This document shows, in pieces, positions 34,405 to 44,626 of a DNA stretch of 64,000 nucleotides. The stretch covers positions 11,016,164-11,080,163 of the forward strand of contig NC_066332.1 of assembly GCF_022539315.1 (NCBI RefSeq), in the 5' to 3' direction. Positions within the stretch are counted from its first letter, which is position 1. Each line of letters begins with the position of its first letter. This DNA comes from Serinus canaria. Lineage: Eukaryota; Chordata; Aves; Passeriformes; Fringillidae. The notes beneath the pieces are model-generated. The model was not told the origin of the DNA. It did not search any database and saw nothing but the letters and a program-made list of their open reading frames with translations. Both the position numbers and the translations under genes were made by a program.

Positions 34405-35101
34405 ATATCTTATATCCCTGATATCTGTTCAATATCATATCTTATATCCCTGATATCTGTTCATCCAAATATCAGGAGCCCTCTCCTCTATACAAAAAGG
34501 GAGATGTGGAAAATAGTCTTGTAGAAATAAAAGGATCCTGATCAAATCTTCCTCTAATTTAATCTCTTAACCAAACGTCACCAGATTTAGTAATTCAGCC
34601 TTCTTTGTTACTGACAAGATTGAATGTGGCAGCTTTTTCTAGACAGATTGTTTCTCTTCCTTTATGTATTCTCTTTCCATATATATTTGTATAGTTCATT
34701 CACAGCCCTGAAACTTCAGAGAGAGTTTGTATAAATGACTAACGAAAATGCTTTCTGAAGCTTGCACATGGCTAAACAGTCCCAAAACTTCATCACACCA
34801 CTAATAGAGGTCACAATTCCAGAGGCTGTCAGGGAAAGAATCTTACAGAGATGGGTGCTGGTATTTCTCTGAAACAGAGCATTGTTCTCTCATAGCTGTG
34901 AGCTCCCTCAGGAAGGTTTCTGGAGCTCTTTATGGATTGAATGAACACATAAATCCTTCATCACTGAAAAGCAGGTTCACAGTAACACCTTCCATCTGTT
35001 TGATCTGGTCTGAGAGCACCCATGGTCTGATTTCCCTCTCGATTGTTCTCTCTCTGTACATATTTCTACTCATCACTACTACCCTGAGTAACTTGTTCAA
35101 G

Positions 35102-35190
35102 CAGTGTCCCTGCTTATAGCAGGGGGTTGGGCTAAGTAGTCTTTTAAAGGTCCCTTCCAACCTAAACCATTCATGATTCTGTGGTTCTAC
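35102..35190 (+). repeat. CR1 LINE 3' tail
   Basis: Sense CR1 end: AGCAGGGGGTTGGGCTAAGT, AAGGTCCCTTCCAACCTAAA and ATGATTCTGTGGTTCTA. Confidence 0.9.
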
Positions 35191-35728
35191 TCAGATATGC
35201 TGTCTACTCCTTGCTGAGAGGAGCAAATAGGCATCTGCTTAACGGCTGCAGCATTCCTATTCCTAGTCTCTGATGCCTTTGAAGTTTTTCCAACCAAAAA
35301 CTACCACACAGGAAGAAAAATGAGCCAAGTGGCATCATTGAAATGCTCTACAAAATACTCAGTCCTGGAAATATTATCCTCTGGGGGGTGGACTTACCTC
35401 TGTGCTGTGGCACACGGCTGCTCTTCTAACTCCTTGTTTTCCTGATGCAGATGAAGCTGGAGGGATCATGCAGTAGAACCAGGCAGCTGACCCTCAGCAG
35501 GCACAGGGCCACAGCAGTAAGGACCCAAATCCTGCAGGGAATGGGGAGGGGGGGAGGGACGGGAACGGGGGGCGGTGTAGGGAATGAAGGCACAGTGGTG
35601 GTGGGTTAGCAGTCAGCCTGGGGATCAGCCAGCCCAGCGCTTCAGCAGAACTCCAAGTACTCCTCCAAACTAAAGGCCACTGAGTGAGGGTGAGGTCAGG
35701 TTGGAAATGGGGAAGAAATGTCAGACAA

Positions 35729-35932
35729 TGAGGGTGGTGAGGAACTGGCACAGGTTGCCCAAAGAAGCTGTGACTGCCCCATCCATGGAAGTGTCTAAGT
35801 CCAGGTTGGATTTGGATGGGGCTTGGAGCAACCTGGTTTAGTAGAAGGTGTCACTGGCCATGGTAGGGGGGTAGAAACAAGATGGGCTTTAAGGTCACTT
35901 CCAAGCCAACCCATTCTGGGATTCTGTGATCT
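35729..35932 (+). repeat. CR1 LINE 3' fragment
   Basis: Sense CR1: GGCACAGGTTGCCCAAAGAA, GGGGCTTGGAGCAACCTGGT and ATTCTGGGATTCTGTGA in order. Confidence 0.92.
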
Positions 35933-36164
35933 CAGAGGACTCTACTGCCATTACTTTGCTACTATTACTCTGCTGCCACAAGTCCACAGAGGATGTCCCT
36001 TCTCAGTCCCAGGATGTCCCTGGGCTTTCACAGCCATCCACAGGGTCTAATGCTAAGGGAATGAGGTTTCCGCCTTCTCAACTCTAGGGATGCAGTGGAT
36101 GCCAGGGTTGCAGGGACAGCAGACTGGGATGTTGTGCATTGGTCCTCCAATGTTCTCTCATGCC

Positions 36165-36346
36165 CCAGATTGGCCCAAGGATTGCAGTGAGCTCCCTGCT
36201 AGCAGCCCCAGTGGCATCTGCATCATCCAGCCCACAGGACTGTAAACCATTGTGGTCTACTGTGAGATGAACAGGGAGGATGGAGGCTGGACTGTCATCC
36301 AGAGGAGCCACAGAGATACTCCAGTCAGCTCGGACGAATCCTCGAG
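36165..36346 (+). pseudogene. fibrinogen C-terminal domain pseudogene, copy 2, 5' part
   Basis: After CATGCCCCAG the frame reads WPKDCSELPASSPSGICIIQ and PTGL, then a TAA (GGACTGTAAACC), then TIVVYCEMNREDGGWTVIQR and SHRDTPVSSDES. The Y-C-E-M and G-G-W-T-V-I-Q-R blocks are diagnostic of fibrinogen-related domains. It ends at CTCGAG, the left target duplication of a betaretrovirus-like ERV. Removing the 5.5-kb ERV brings it to the 3' part at 41852 within the same Trp/Ser codon region. The premature stop and the insertion make it a pseudogene. Confidence 0.88.
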
Positions 36347-36683
36347 TGTGAAAGGGGCTAACAGCGGGCCTGTTAACTAAAGGAGTGAGAAGCAAGAAGC
36401 TGATAAGGAGCTCTCTCCCAGGTGGTCACCAAGGAGACCAAGAGAAGAACTGAAGAAAGATAAGAAGTTTGCAGCTGGATAAAGTATTTTTAGAAAGTTA
36501 GTTAAGTCACCATAAATTCTCACCAATAAAATTATGTTGACTCATTGTGGCCAATAGTTAAGGTAGAAGAAGCATAAACAATTAGAAAGTGTATAAAAGA
36601 TCAGCCATGTTCAAGAATAAAGAGTTGCCAACTGAGACTGCTTGTGGTCTCTGCTTTGTGTTGTGACCGCCATGAGAGTGACA
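36347..36683 (+). repeat. 5' LTR of betaretrovirus-like ERV
   Basis: Starts TGTGAAAGGGGCTAACAGCG and ends GTGACA. It includes TATAAAAGATC near 36593 and an AATAAAGAG polyadenylation signal near 36618. It is about 8 bp shorter than the 3' LTR. Confidence 0.9.
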
Positions 36684-36685
36684 GC

Positions 36686-36703
36686 TAGTGACCCCGACGT
36701 GAT
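36686..36703 (+). other. primer-binding site resembling tRNA-Trp
   Basis: TAGTGACCCCGACGTGAT differs at one base from the 18-nt site complementary to the tRNA-Trp 3' end that alpharetroviruses use. It lies two bases after the LTR end. Confidence 0.85.
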
Positions 36704-36897
36704 ATAACACCCTTAAGAACATACTTGGCCTGGACCCGTATGGGGTCCTAACAATTGGCAACCGTGACCCACTGGGACGTAGTGGGGGAGGCAGCGTTGG
36801 TGCAGCTGAGAGTGGCAGGTGGAAGCCACAGGGAGGTCCGGACCTGATTTTCTCCTATCAAGACACCTGGAAGTAGGTGAGCCACCAACTAGTAATA

Positions 36898-38115
36898 ATG
36901 GGACATAATTTATCTAAATAGGAAGAGAATGTTTTGGCTACATGGAAAGTTTTGTTAAGAAATAAGGGAATTGATATTTTAGACTATGCCCTTCGTAGCC
37001 CATGTAGCTGTGGGCAAAATCACAGGATTTTGGCACTGATCCTGGCACAGCATTTAGTGTTAAAGAATGGAAAAAAGTCGGGGACAGATTGTGGGAAGTT
37101 ATCCGAGCAGGAGATAAAACTGTTGTCGATGTAGCGGTTACTGGGGGATCACTCTTTGAGGCATTAAAAGAATGGAAAACAGAGTGAGAAGCAGAGCAGG
37201 ACACGGATGAAGAAGCGGGGCTGATAACAGAAACTGAGGGGGGGGATGAGGCAGAGGGGGCCTCTGATGGGGAACTTGGTGAGTCTATGTTTGAAGAAAG
37301 TCCAGGTGCCATGCAAGTTACCAGGCAGGCTACCAAAGCTTCTGGGAAAGCTGCCAGAGCTTCTGGGCTGGATGCCAAAGCTTCTGGGAAGGCTGCCAAA
37401 GCTTCTGGGAAAGCTGCCAAGGTTTCTGGGAAAGCTGCCAAAACTTCTGGGCAACCAGCCATAGTATCTTCTTATCAGACCCCTAAACCTCTTTATCTCA
37501 CACCTGTGCAGCAGCTTGCGATGGTGCCTGTATATACTACACCACTAAGCCAGTTAGCTGAAATGTCTCTAGCAGAGAAAGAAACCTGGTTATCTGCCCC
37601 CCCCCCGCTTCCCTCCGCTCTAGTCCAACCATCTGCCCCCCCAGCTTCCCTCTGAGCTGCCTGAACAATCTGCAAGGCAGTATCCTCCGTTACCTGACAG
37701 TGACAACAACAGCGAATCAAGTGATGAGTCGTCCGCAGTATCACCTGAGTTGGGCCAAGGAACGCTTGTCTGTTTACCTTCTAATAGCTCTAGCCCTACT
37801 GTCCCATGGACTTTGCCCCCATGTCAAGTAACTGTGCTTCCTTGACAGCCTAAGGAGTTTTGGGAATTTGTTAGGAGGAAAGCAGTTGAAGAAAAGAATT
37901 GGGACATCATAGAAAAATTAGGTGCTCCAAAAGTACCTCAGGAGAACAGTGCCAATGCAAATGTTGCTTGTGCTAACCCTATGGCTTTTCCAGTTTTTAA
38001 AGCAGCTCCTGGAACAGGGCAAGATGATAGTCATCACGTCTTTGCCTGGAGGGTTGAGCAAGATCTCCAATCGAAAGTGGCTCAGTACGGTATTAATTCC
38101 TCAGACGTAATGCAA
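36898..38115 (+). pseudogene. gag remnant of the betaretrovirus-like ERV
   Basis: The start MGHNLSK is followed by a stop, then VLATWKVLLRNKGIDILDYA, a matrix-like helix with a G at position 2 suited to myristoylation. The frame then changes several times. A six-unit repeat follows (37329-37454), then a Pro/Ser-rich segment, then a capsid-like start (FPVFKAAPG, then HHVFAWRVEQDLQSKVAQYG). The rest of capsid and nucleocapsid is missing; the frame runs straight into the C-terminus of a dUTPase. Confidence 0.75.
37329..37454 (+). repeat. 21-bp coding minisatellite (ATKASGK-type, six units) in gag
   Basis: Six units of the form GCTGCCAAAGCTTCTGGGAAA encode A-A-K-A-S-G-K with few substitutions. 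It lies between matrix and capsid and stays in one frame throughout. Confidence 0.92.
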
Positions 38116-38640
38116 TTAATATGTGTAATTAATGCAGATTTGCTTATGGTATCCATTGATGACCCTCCTGTCACTATTCAGAAAGGAACTTGCATTGCTC
38201 AAATTGTACCTTTTGTGAGTTCTGTTCCAAATACAGTGGATTAAAGTCGTGGCACAGGAAGTTTTGGATCAACAGGAGTACTGCAAGTGTTCTGGACTAA
38301 GAAAGTGATGGAGAGCCATTCAGAAAAGACATGCCTTCTCACCACCAGTGGATGTCATCCAGGAACCATAACAGTAAAATGTTTGATTGACACTGGAGCA
38401 GATGTCACAATATTCTCACGACTTTGTTGGCCTCAGTCATGGCCTCTCACTCATGCAAGTTTTGGACTTCTGGGGTTGGGTGGTGCTACAACAGGTGGTT
38501 TGTCAGCCATTGTAATTAATGTGAAACATCCTGATGGCCAACAAGCTAACATCAGACCCTATGTTGCCGATGCTCCTCAAACTTTGTGGGGACGAGATTG
38601 TTTATCTCAATGGGGTGTCAAAATTACTACGGATTTTTAA
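38116..38640 (+). pseudogene. dUTPase C-terminus and retroviral protease
   Basis: IQKGTCIAQIVPF is the last conserved dUTPase motif. After a stop and a short break, a frame from 38287 to 38640 carries the aspartic-protease active site (CLIDTGADVTIF), a flap-like Gly-rich stretch and the terminal [13 protein letters not shown] dUTPase fused ahead of protease is the betaretroviral layout. The active-site triad is present but the upstream frame is broken. Confidence 0.8.
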
Positions 38641-39960
38641 TAGGGGCCACTGTGATGCAGGGCAATGAACGTCCAGTTGTAACCCTGACATGGTTGACAA
38701 CTAAGCCTATCTGGGTTCACCAGTGGTTCATTACTACTGAAAAGCTTACTGCCCTGCAAGAATTAGTCACAGAACAGTTGCAAGCGGGACATATTGAGGA
38801 ATCATTCAGCCCCTGGAATACCCCAGTTTTTGTAATAAGAAAGAAATTGGGAAAATGCCAGATAAATGCTGTAATGGCAACAATGGGAGCTTAACAACCA
38901 GGCCTTCCTATACCTACGATGATTCCACAGGAATGGCAAGTAGTTGTCATTGATCTGAAAGATTGTTTTTTCACTATTCCATTGGCTGAGCAAGACAAAG
39001 AAAAATTTGCTTTTACTGTGCCTTCCAAAAATCATGCTGAACTCAATAAAAGATATCAATGGAGAGTACTTCCACAAGGCATGAAAAATTCGCCAAGTAT
39101 TTGTCAATGGTTTGTGGCACAAGCCTTGTCAAAAGTGCCAGAGCAATTTAAAAATTGCTACTGCTACCATTACATGGATGAGATCTTGTTGGCATCTGAT
39201 AACAAAAAACAATTATCAGCTCTTAAATAATGTGATGTGACAAATTTGAAAGCTTTTTGTCTGAACATTGCCCCAGAGAAAGTGCAGGAACACATGCCTT
39301 GGAAATATCTAGGTATGTTGGTGACTAACACTCAAGTTATGCCTTAACCTGTGAAATTAGACATTGATGTTAAAACTGCTACCGATGTACAGAAATTGGT
39401 TGTTTTAATAGGTTGGATTCAATAATATCTAGGCATAACTAATTATCAGATGCAACCATTGTTTAATTTGCTCTCAGGCATCACCTCCTCTACTGATAGG
39501 AGGCAATTAACCCCAGAAGTAAAAAAGGCCCTAGAACAAATTGAATCAGCCTTAGCACATAAATTTGTTAACAGGATAGATACCTTTCTTGATGTTCAAT
39601 TTTTTATTTTGAAGGACCATGAAATACCATGTGGAATACTGTGTCAATGGAATGATAATTGGGAAGATCAACTGCATATTCTGGAACGGATGTTTTTATC
39701 TTTCAGATCTTGGAAAACAGCTCCAGGACTTTATGAGCTTTCTGCAGATATTATCATCAAAGGTCGCAGGCGTTGTCATGAGATTTTGGGACACGACCCT
39801 GTAACCATTGTGATTCCTGTACAACAGTGGTATTTTGAATGGTGCTTTCAAAATAATCATGAGTTGCAATCTGCCTTGTCTTGTTTTACAGGCCAAATGC
39901 AATATCATTTGCCTTCTCATGCTGTTCTAAAACTGACCAAAGAGATTACGTTTGAAGGGA
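38641..39960 (+). pseudogene. reverse transcriptase remnant
   Basis: Blocks of RT are present in order: a fingers segment ending [20 protein letters not shown], then [20 protein letters not shown], then [20 protein letters not shown], and an active site YMDE at 39171-39182 in place of the usual Y-M-D-D. The second catalytic Asp is therefore Glu. Stops at 38893, 39230 and 39345 interrupt the frame. The order and spacing fit class II ERV RT. Confidence 0.85.
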
Positions 39961-40316
39961 AACAAATTTATTCTCCTCTTCCAGGGGAAGGTATAACAGT
40001 TTTTACAGATGGATCTGGGAAAACTGGAAAAGCAGCTGTGGCTTGGAAAAAGGACAATCACTGGGAATATGAAACCATGATCCAGCAGGGATCTCCTCAA
40101 TTGGTTGAACTTTGTGCTGTCCTTTTGGCTTTTACTTTATTTCTTGGTTCTGTAAATATAGTTACTGATTCGATTTATGTTGCCAATTTGGTTAAACATC
40201 TAGATCAAGCAGTGTTGTATAATATTCAGAAGAAACCATTGTTTAATCATGTTAGTGAAATTACAGACAGTTATGGGTGCTTGAAAACATCCTTACTTCA
40301 TCATGCACATTCTTAG
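39961..40316 (+). pseudogene. RNase H remnant
   Basis: GITVFTDGSGKTGKAAVAWK carries the first catalytic Asp, QLVELCAVLLAF the Glu and NIVTDSIYVANLVKHL the second Asp. The frame is open from 39450, then shifts near 40300, where the integrase frame begins. Confidence 0.85.
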
Positions 40317-41225
40317 TACATCATTACCAGGATTTTTTGTTGAAGGCAATGCCTATGTAGATTCTCTAGTAGCTGCTGCTGCAATCAAAACTGTACCTAA
40401 TGTGTTGCAGCAGGCAATTTTATCACATCAAGTTTTTCATCAGAGTGCTCAAGCTTTACAGCAGCAATTTAAATTGTCTCCTGGTGAAGCAAAATCAATT
40501 CTTTCTTCTTGCCCTTACTGTCACATGACTCATGTCACTCAGTATTATGGTACTAACCCTAGGGGTCTTTCACTTTAGAGGAATGGCAAACTGATGTTAC
40601 TAAAATGCCAGAATTTGGTTGCTTTAAATATGTTCATGTCACAGTTGATACTTTTTCTCATGCAATGGTTGCTTCAGCATTCACAGGAGAAAAAACTTGT
40701 GATGCTATTCGTCATTTTTACCATGCCTTTTCTATCCTAGGTGTTCCGTGTCACATAAAATTAGATAATGGCCTAGCATATGCTTTGCAGAAAATGCAGG
40801 CATTCCTTCGTGATTGGGGCATTGAGTATTCAACAGGCATTCCACATGTCCCCACGGGCCAAGCAATTATTGAAAGGGCTCATGGTCTTCTTTAACATCA
40901 GGTTCAAAAACAAAAAGGGGGAATGCAACAGGAGTCACCTCAAGTAAGATTAGATAAAGCTGTTTATGTGTTAAACTTTTTGCGGCCCCTACCTGACTCA
41001 CAGTTATCTCCAATCTTTTACCATTTTTCCTCTTTGAATTCTAAGCAACCAGATTTCCATAAAAATGTCAAGGTATGGGTTAAAGATTGAATTACTGGTA
41101 TGTGGTCTGGTCCAGTAGAACTAATAACCTGGGGGACGGGTTATGCTTGTGTTTTGACAGACAATGGTCCTCAATGGGTTCCTGCTCACTGTATTAAACC
41201 CTATCTGGAACGCACAGGAAGGGAC
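40303..41225 (+). pseudogene. integrase remnant
   Basis: The zinc-binding end (LSPGEAKSILSSCPYCHMTH), the core with VHVTVDTFSHAMVAS, IKLDNGLAYA and GQAIIERAHGLL (D, D, E) and the SH3-like C-terminus (MWSGPVELITWGTGYACVLT) are all recognisable. A stop at 40576 splits the zinc finger from the core, and another at 40893 splits the core from the C-terminal domain. No env follows; only about 280 bp separate it from the 3' LTR. Confidence 0.85.
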
Positions 41226-41506
41226 AGGATGGATGGCTCCGCAGCTGAAACAGCACGTGCGGATGACACAAGCTAATGTATGAGAACATGTATTTCATTA
41301 GTCTTAAAGATAAAGTAGTTAAGAAATTTAAAAAGTACTTCTAGATGGATGAAGGACAGGAATGATTGTATTAAGAATAGGAATGTTAATTTTGTAGATG
41401 GTTGTGATTGTTGTTTTGTGTTTCCCCATCTGCTTGGATTTTTGCAAAGGGCCCTGCAAAAATCCATAGCAGCTGTATTTACAGTTCAAAAACAAAAAGG
41501 GGGAAT

Positions 41507-41851
41507 TGTGGAAGGGGCTAACAGCGGGCCTGTTAGCTAAAGGAGTGAGAAGTAAGAAGAAGCTGATAAGGAGCTCTCTCCAAGGCGGTCACCAAGGAGA
41601 CCAAGAGAAGAGAGGAATTGAAGAAAGATAAGAAGTTTGCAGCTGGATAAAGTATTTTTAGAAAGTTAGTTAAGTCACCATAAATTCTCACCAATAAAAT
41701 TATGTTGACTCATTGTGGCCAATAGTTAAGGTAGAAGAAGCATAAACAATTAGAAAGTGTATAAAAGATCAGCCATGTTCAAGAATAAAGAGTTGCCAAC
41801 TGAGACTGCTTGTGGTCTCTGCTTTGTGTCGTGACCGCCTCAACAGCAACA
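41507..41851 (+). repeat. 3' LTR of betaretrovirus-like ERV
   Basis: It begins TGTGGAAGGGGCTAACAGCG directly after the purine tract AAAAAGGGGGAAT and ends GCAACA before CTGGAG. It is 345 bp and collinear with the 5' LTR apart from a few substitutions and two small length differences. Confidence 0.92.
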
Positions 41852-42307
41852 CTGGAGCACCTACAAGCACGGCTTTGGGAATGTACACACCAGGTTCTGG
41901 CTGGGCACTGAGTACATCCACCAGATCACCAGGCAGAAGGTCTTCGAGGTGAGGTTTGTCACCTGGGATGCTTCAAATAACATGAAATTTGCAGACTACA
42001 GCCTGTTCAGCCTGGATGATGAGTCCAGAGCTACCAGCTGAGGCTGGGAGTGCACTTGGGGACAACGGAGGATGCCATGGCCTCCAAGGGCACGACCACT
42101 ATGCACAACAGCATGAAGTTCTCTGCTAAAGATCGGGATCAGGACACTTCTAATGGGAACTGTGCCACCAGCTCTGGGGGTGGGTGGTGGTTCTCGGTGT
42201 GTTACTCTGTGTGTCTGAACTTCAAAGGGGCCATGACATGGGGCAACCTGTGCCCAGGGAACTGCAGAGCCTTGGCCATCCTCATCAAACCCACCGCCTA
42301 CTGCTAG
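41852..42307 (+). pseudogene. fibrinogen C-terminal domain pseudogene, copy 2, 3' part
   Basis: It resumes WSTYKHGFGNVHTRFWLGTE, YIHQITRQKVFEVRFVTWDA and SNNMKFADYSLFSLDDESR. A frameshift at GAGTCCAGAGCTACCAG (42026) moves the reading to YQLRLGVHLGTTEDAMASKG, MKFSAKDRDQDTSNGNCATS and GGGWWFSVCYSVCLN, ending ILIKPTAYC and TAG. The DRDQD calcium-site-like segment, the Cys pair and the terminal C are the fibrinogen-domain C-terminus, most like FGL1-type proteins. No intron is visible across the domain. Confidence 0.88.
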
Positions 42308-42408
42308 TTGCATTTCCTTTCTGCCCAACCTGGGGCTAATTCTGGCTCTCCAAACCAAACTGGGTGTGCCACAGGGTCTTTGCAGATGTTGGTCATATGT
42401 AGCTACTG

Positions 42409-42414
42409 AATAAA
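42409..42414 (+). terminator. polyadenylation signal of fibrinogen-like copy 2
   Basis: AATAAA about 100 bp after the TAG stop of the fibrinogen domain, at the expected distance for a short 3' UTR. Confidence 0.75.
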
Positions 42415-42884
42415 AGAAGGCATTTTCAATTTTTTCTGCCTCCTGTAGATTTTCTCTACTTCCCAGCAGTGTCTGTGTCCTCTAGTTCAGAGTCAGATAA
42501 TTTTAATTACATTAATAATAGAAACAGGCTCTTAGAAACTCAGAAGTTTCCAGATCTGTAGTGTGCTTTATACATGTGAAATGGTCAACCCAGTAGACTT
42601 CTATGGCTTTGTCAGTTAATTTACATCCTTAGCTTCAGGAAAACTATCTAATTTTTACTGATGCTCTTGCTCAAGATACTGAAGTGCACAACTTCTCACT
42701 CTGAACCTCCTGAAAGTAAGGCTTAATAGATGTTAATTAGTCAAATAAATTGGTATTCAAAGAACTGTCTGAATTGTGAAGGTCTATTTCAGACCTTTGA
42801 AGTTCTCAAAGAGGTTAATGCATTAGAGGGTTTCTACCATTGCAGTTCAGCTTTTCCCTGAGCCAGGGCCATGATGACTTCCCA

Positions 42885-42952
42885 GAGTCAGTGCTGGTAG
42901 AACAGTTGGACTTGATGTAGAGGGCTTTTCCAACCCTAATGATTCTATGATA
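42885..42952 (+). repeat. CR1 LINE 3' tail
   Basis: CAGTGCTGGTAGAACAGTTG, GGGCTTTTCCAACCCTAATG and ATTCTATGATA: sense CR1 terminus. Confidence 0.8.
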
Positions 42953-43711
42953 CATCCTCATCTTTGAGGGCAGAACCCTTCAGCAGATGCCACTCTTTCC
43001 AGCTTCCAGCCTCCATGGTATTTATGTACTAAAATTGCCTCCAGTGGCATGTGAGTCCTGGAGTGCCTTTGGCTCAGGGGGAGGAGAGCTGTTTAATAAT
43101 CAATATAGAGACACAAGCTAGAAAATAAAAACAATGAACAACAAATCTTCTATTACTTTGTCATGCTTGTGTGTGATTTTTTACACTGTCATTTTACTGC
43201 ATGTCTGCCTTGAAATGTGGGATTTCTCTTCCTGCCTCCTAGCGCCTCCTGCTCCTCTGCAGTGAGTCATGAGGTGTGTGACAGGTGGGAGTAGGCATCT
43301 GCCAGCTCAGAATGGAGACTAAATCCAGTGTAGGAGACAATAACTTACATAAAATGTTCTTGGCTGTCAAACTTGGGAATTTCTTGTTGCATTTAGAAAT
43401 ATGTTTGATTTTTTTCTTGGCTAACTCTCTTGCCTTGAGATGCTCATGGAGATGCATGATTAAAGGAGCCCTCTGTTAATGCCTTCCCCCCCAGGCTGGA
43501 CACTCACTATACATTCAGGTAGAGTGAGAGGCAGCTCAGGGGCAGCACCACCCACCTGTGTTGGACTCCTAGCATCACATTCCCTTCCATGACAGGAAAG
43601 ACAATTCCATTGGATATTCCATCCTCATGGTGAGTCTCCTTAGCAAGATGCAGAAAAGTCTCTTTTGCACCATGTCCCCTCATTATCTTTAACCAGTATG
43701 ACATTTGTCAG

Positions 43712-44245
43712 GTGGAAGAGATTGTCCCTGTCTGCCCTTGTGAGACCCCCACCTGCAGAGCTGCCTCCAGCTCTGGGGTCCTTAGCACAGGAAAGATGTG
43801 AAACTGTTGAAGCAAGTCCAGACATGCCCACTGAGATCCTCCAAGGGCTGGAGCCCCTCTACTCTGGAGACAGGCTGGGAGAGCTGGGGGTGTCCAGCCT
43901 GGGAAAGAAACCTTAGAGCCCCTTCCAGTGCCTGAAGGGGCTCCAAGAGAGATGGAGAGGAACTTCGGACAAGACCCTGGAGTAACAGGACAAGGGGGAA
44001 TGGTTTTCCACTGCCACAGGGCAGGGTTAGATGGGATATTGAGAAGAAATTCTTTCCTGTGAGCATGGTGAGGCCCTGGCACAGGGTGCCCAGAGAAACT
44101 GCCCTGTCCCTGGAAGTGTTCCAGGCCAGTTTGGACTGGGCTTGAAGCAACCTAGTCTAGTGGAAGGTGTTCCTGGCCATGGCAGTAAGGTTGGAATGAA
44201 ATTTGTTTAAGGTCCCTTCCAACCCAAACCATTCCATGATTTTTT
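43712..44245 (+). repeat. CR1 LINE 3' fragment (longest in the window)
   Basis: A sense CR1 3' region of about 0.53 kb. It runs from GCCTCCAGCTCTGGGGTCCT through GGGCTGGAGCCCCTCTACTC and CTTGAAGCAACCTAGTCTAG to CCAACCCAAACCATTCCATG. Translated remnants are too decayed to call a coding domain. Confidence 0.93.
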
Positions 44246-44621
44246 TAAGTGATACTTTTCCTAGAAGCTCCAAGGTTGCTGTGTGTTCTCAGGCCTCTCT
44301 TGCTCTCTCCAAAAGTTTCAGCTTGTCCCACAGTAACAGAGATGGGGTGTAGTGATCCAGCCCTCTCCAGCAGGCTCAGCTTTCTGGGCAAACAACCTGG
44401 CATACATCACCATCATGAAACCCAATTAAAATGCAACATCAATGTGAAAAGAAGGGATTTGAGAAGTGTGATATCACCATTACATTTCTGCTGGTCCCCA
44501 GAGGGTGCTCTTGCCCAGGGTTTGTCAGACAGCTTCCTGTGGGAAGGAAGTTTGGCAGACAAGGAGAGCTCAGAAATATTCTACGAGGAGTCTAGCTGCA
44601 GGCTGCAATTTTCTTTTCTAT

Positions 44622-44626
44622 GTTCC
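44622..44626 (+). repeat. left target-site duplication GTTCC
   Basis: GTTCC immediately precedes the first LTR and recurs at 57115-57119 right after the third. A length of 5 bp fits class III ERVs. Confidence 0.88.

Larger units (their letters stand above)
34480..36164. other. sequence between palindrome and fibrinogen-like copy 2
   Basis: It contains two plus-oriented CR1 tails (35102-35190 and 35729-35932). The remainder probably represents introns of the dead fibrinogen-like gene, but no exon can be recognised. Confidence 0.6.
36347..41851 (+). mobile_element. complete but decayed betaretrovirus-like ERV
   Basis: The element is bounded by two LTRs (36347-36683 and 41507-41851) and by 6-bp target duplications CTCGAG (36341-36346) and CTGGAG (41852-41857), which differ at one base. 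The order is primer-binding site, gag, dUTPase trace, protease, RT, RNase H and integrase, with no recognisable env. Most of gag between the capsid start and the dUTPase end is deleted. The dUTPase-protease arrangement is that of betaretroviruses. The two LTRs differ at roughly 2% of positions plus small indels, which indicates an older insertion than the ERVL tandem downstream. Confidence 0.9.
42415..44621. other. intergenic region before the ERVL tandem
   Basis: About 2.2 kb. It holds a short CR1 tail (42885-42952) and a longer CR1 3' end (43712-44245). I recognise no gene in it. Confidence 0.75.
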
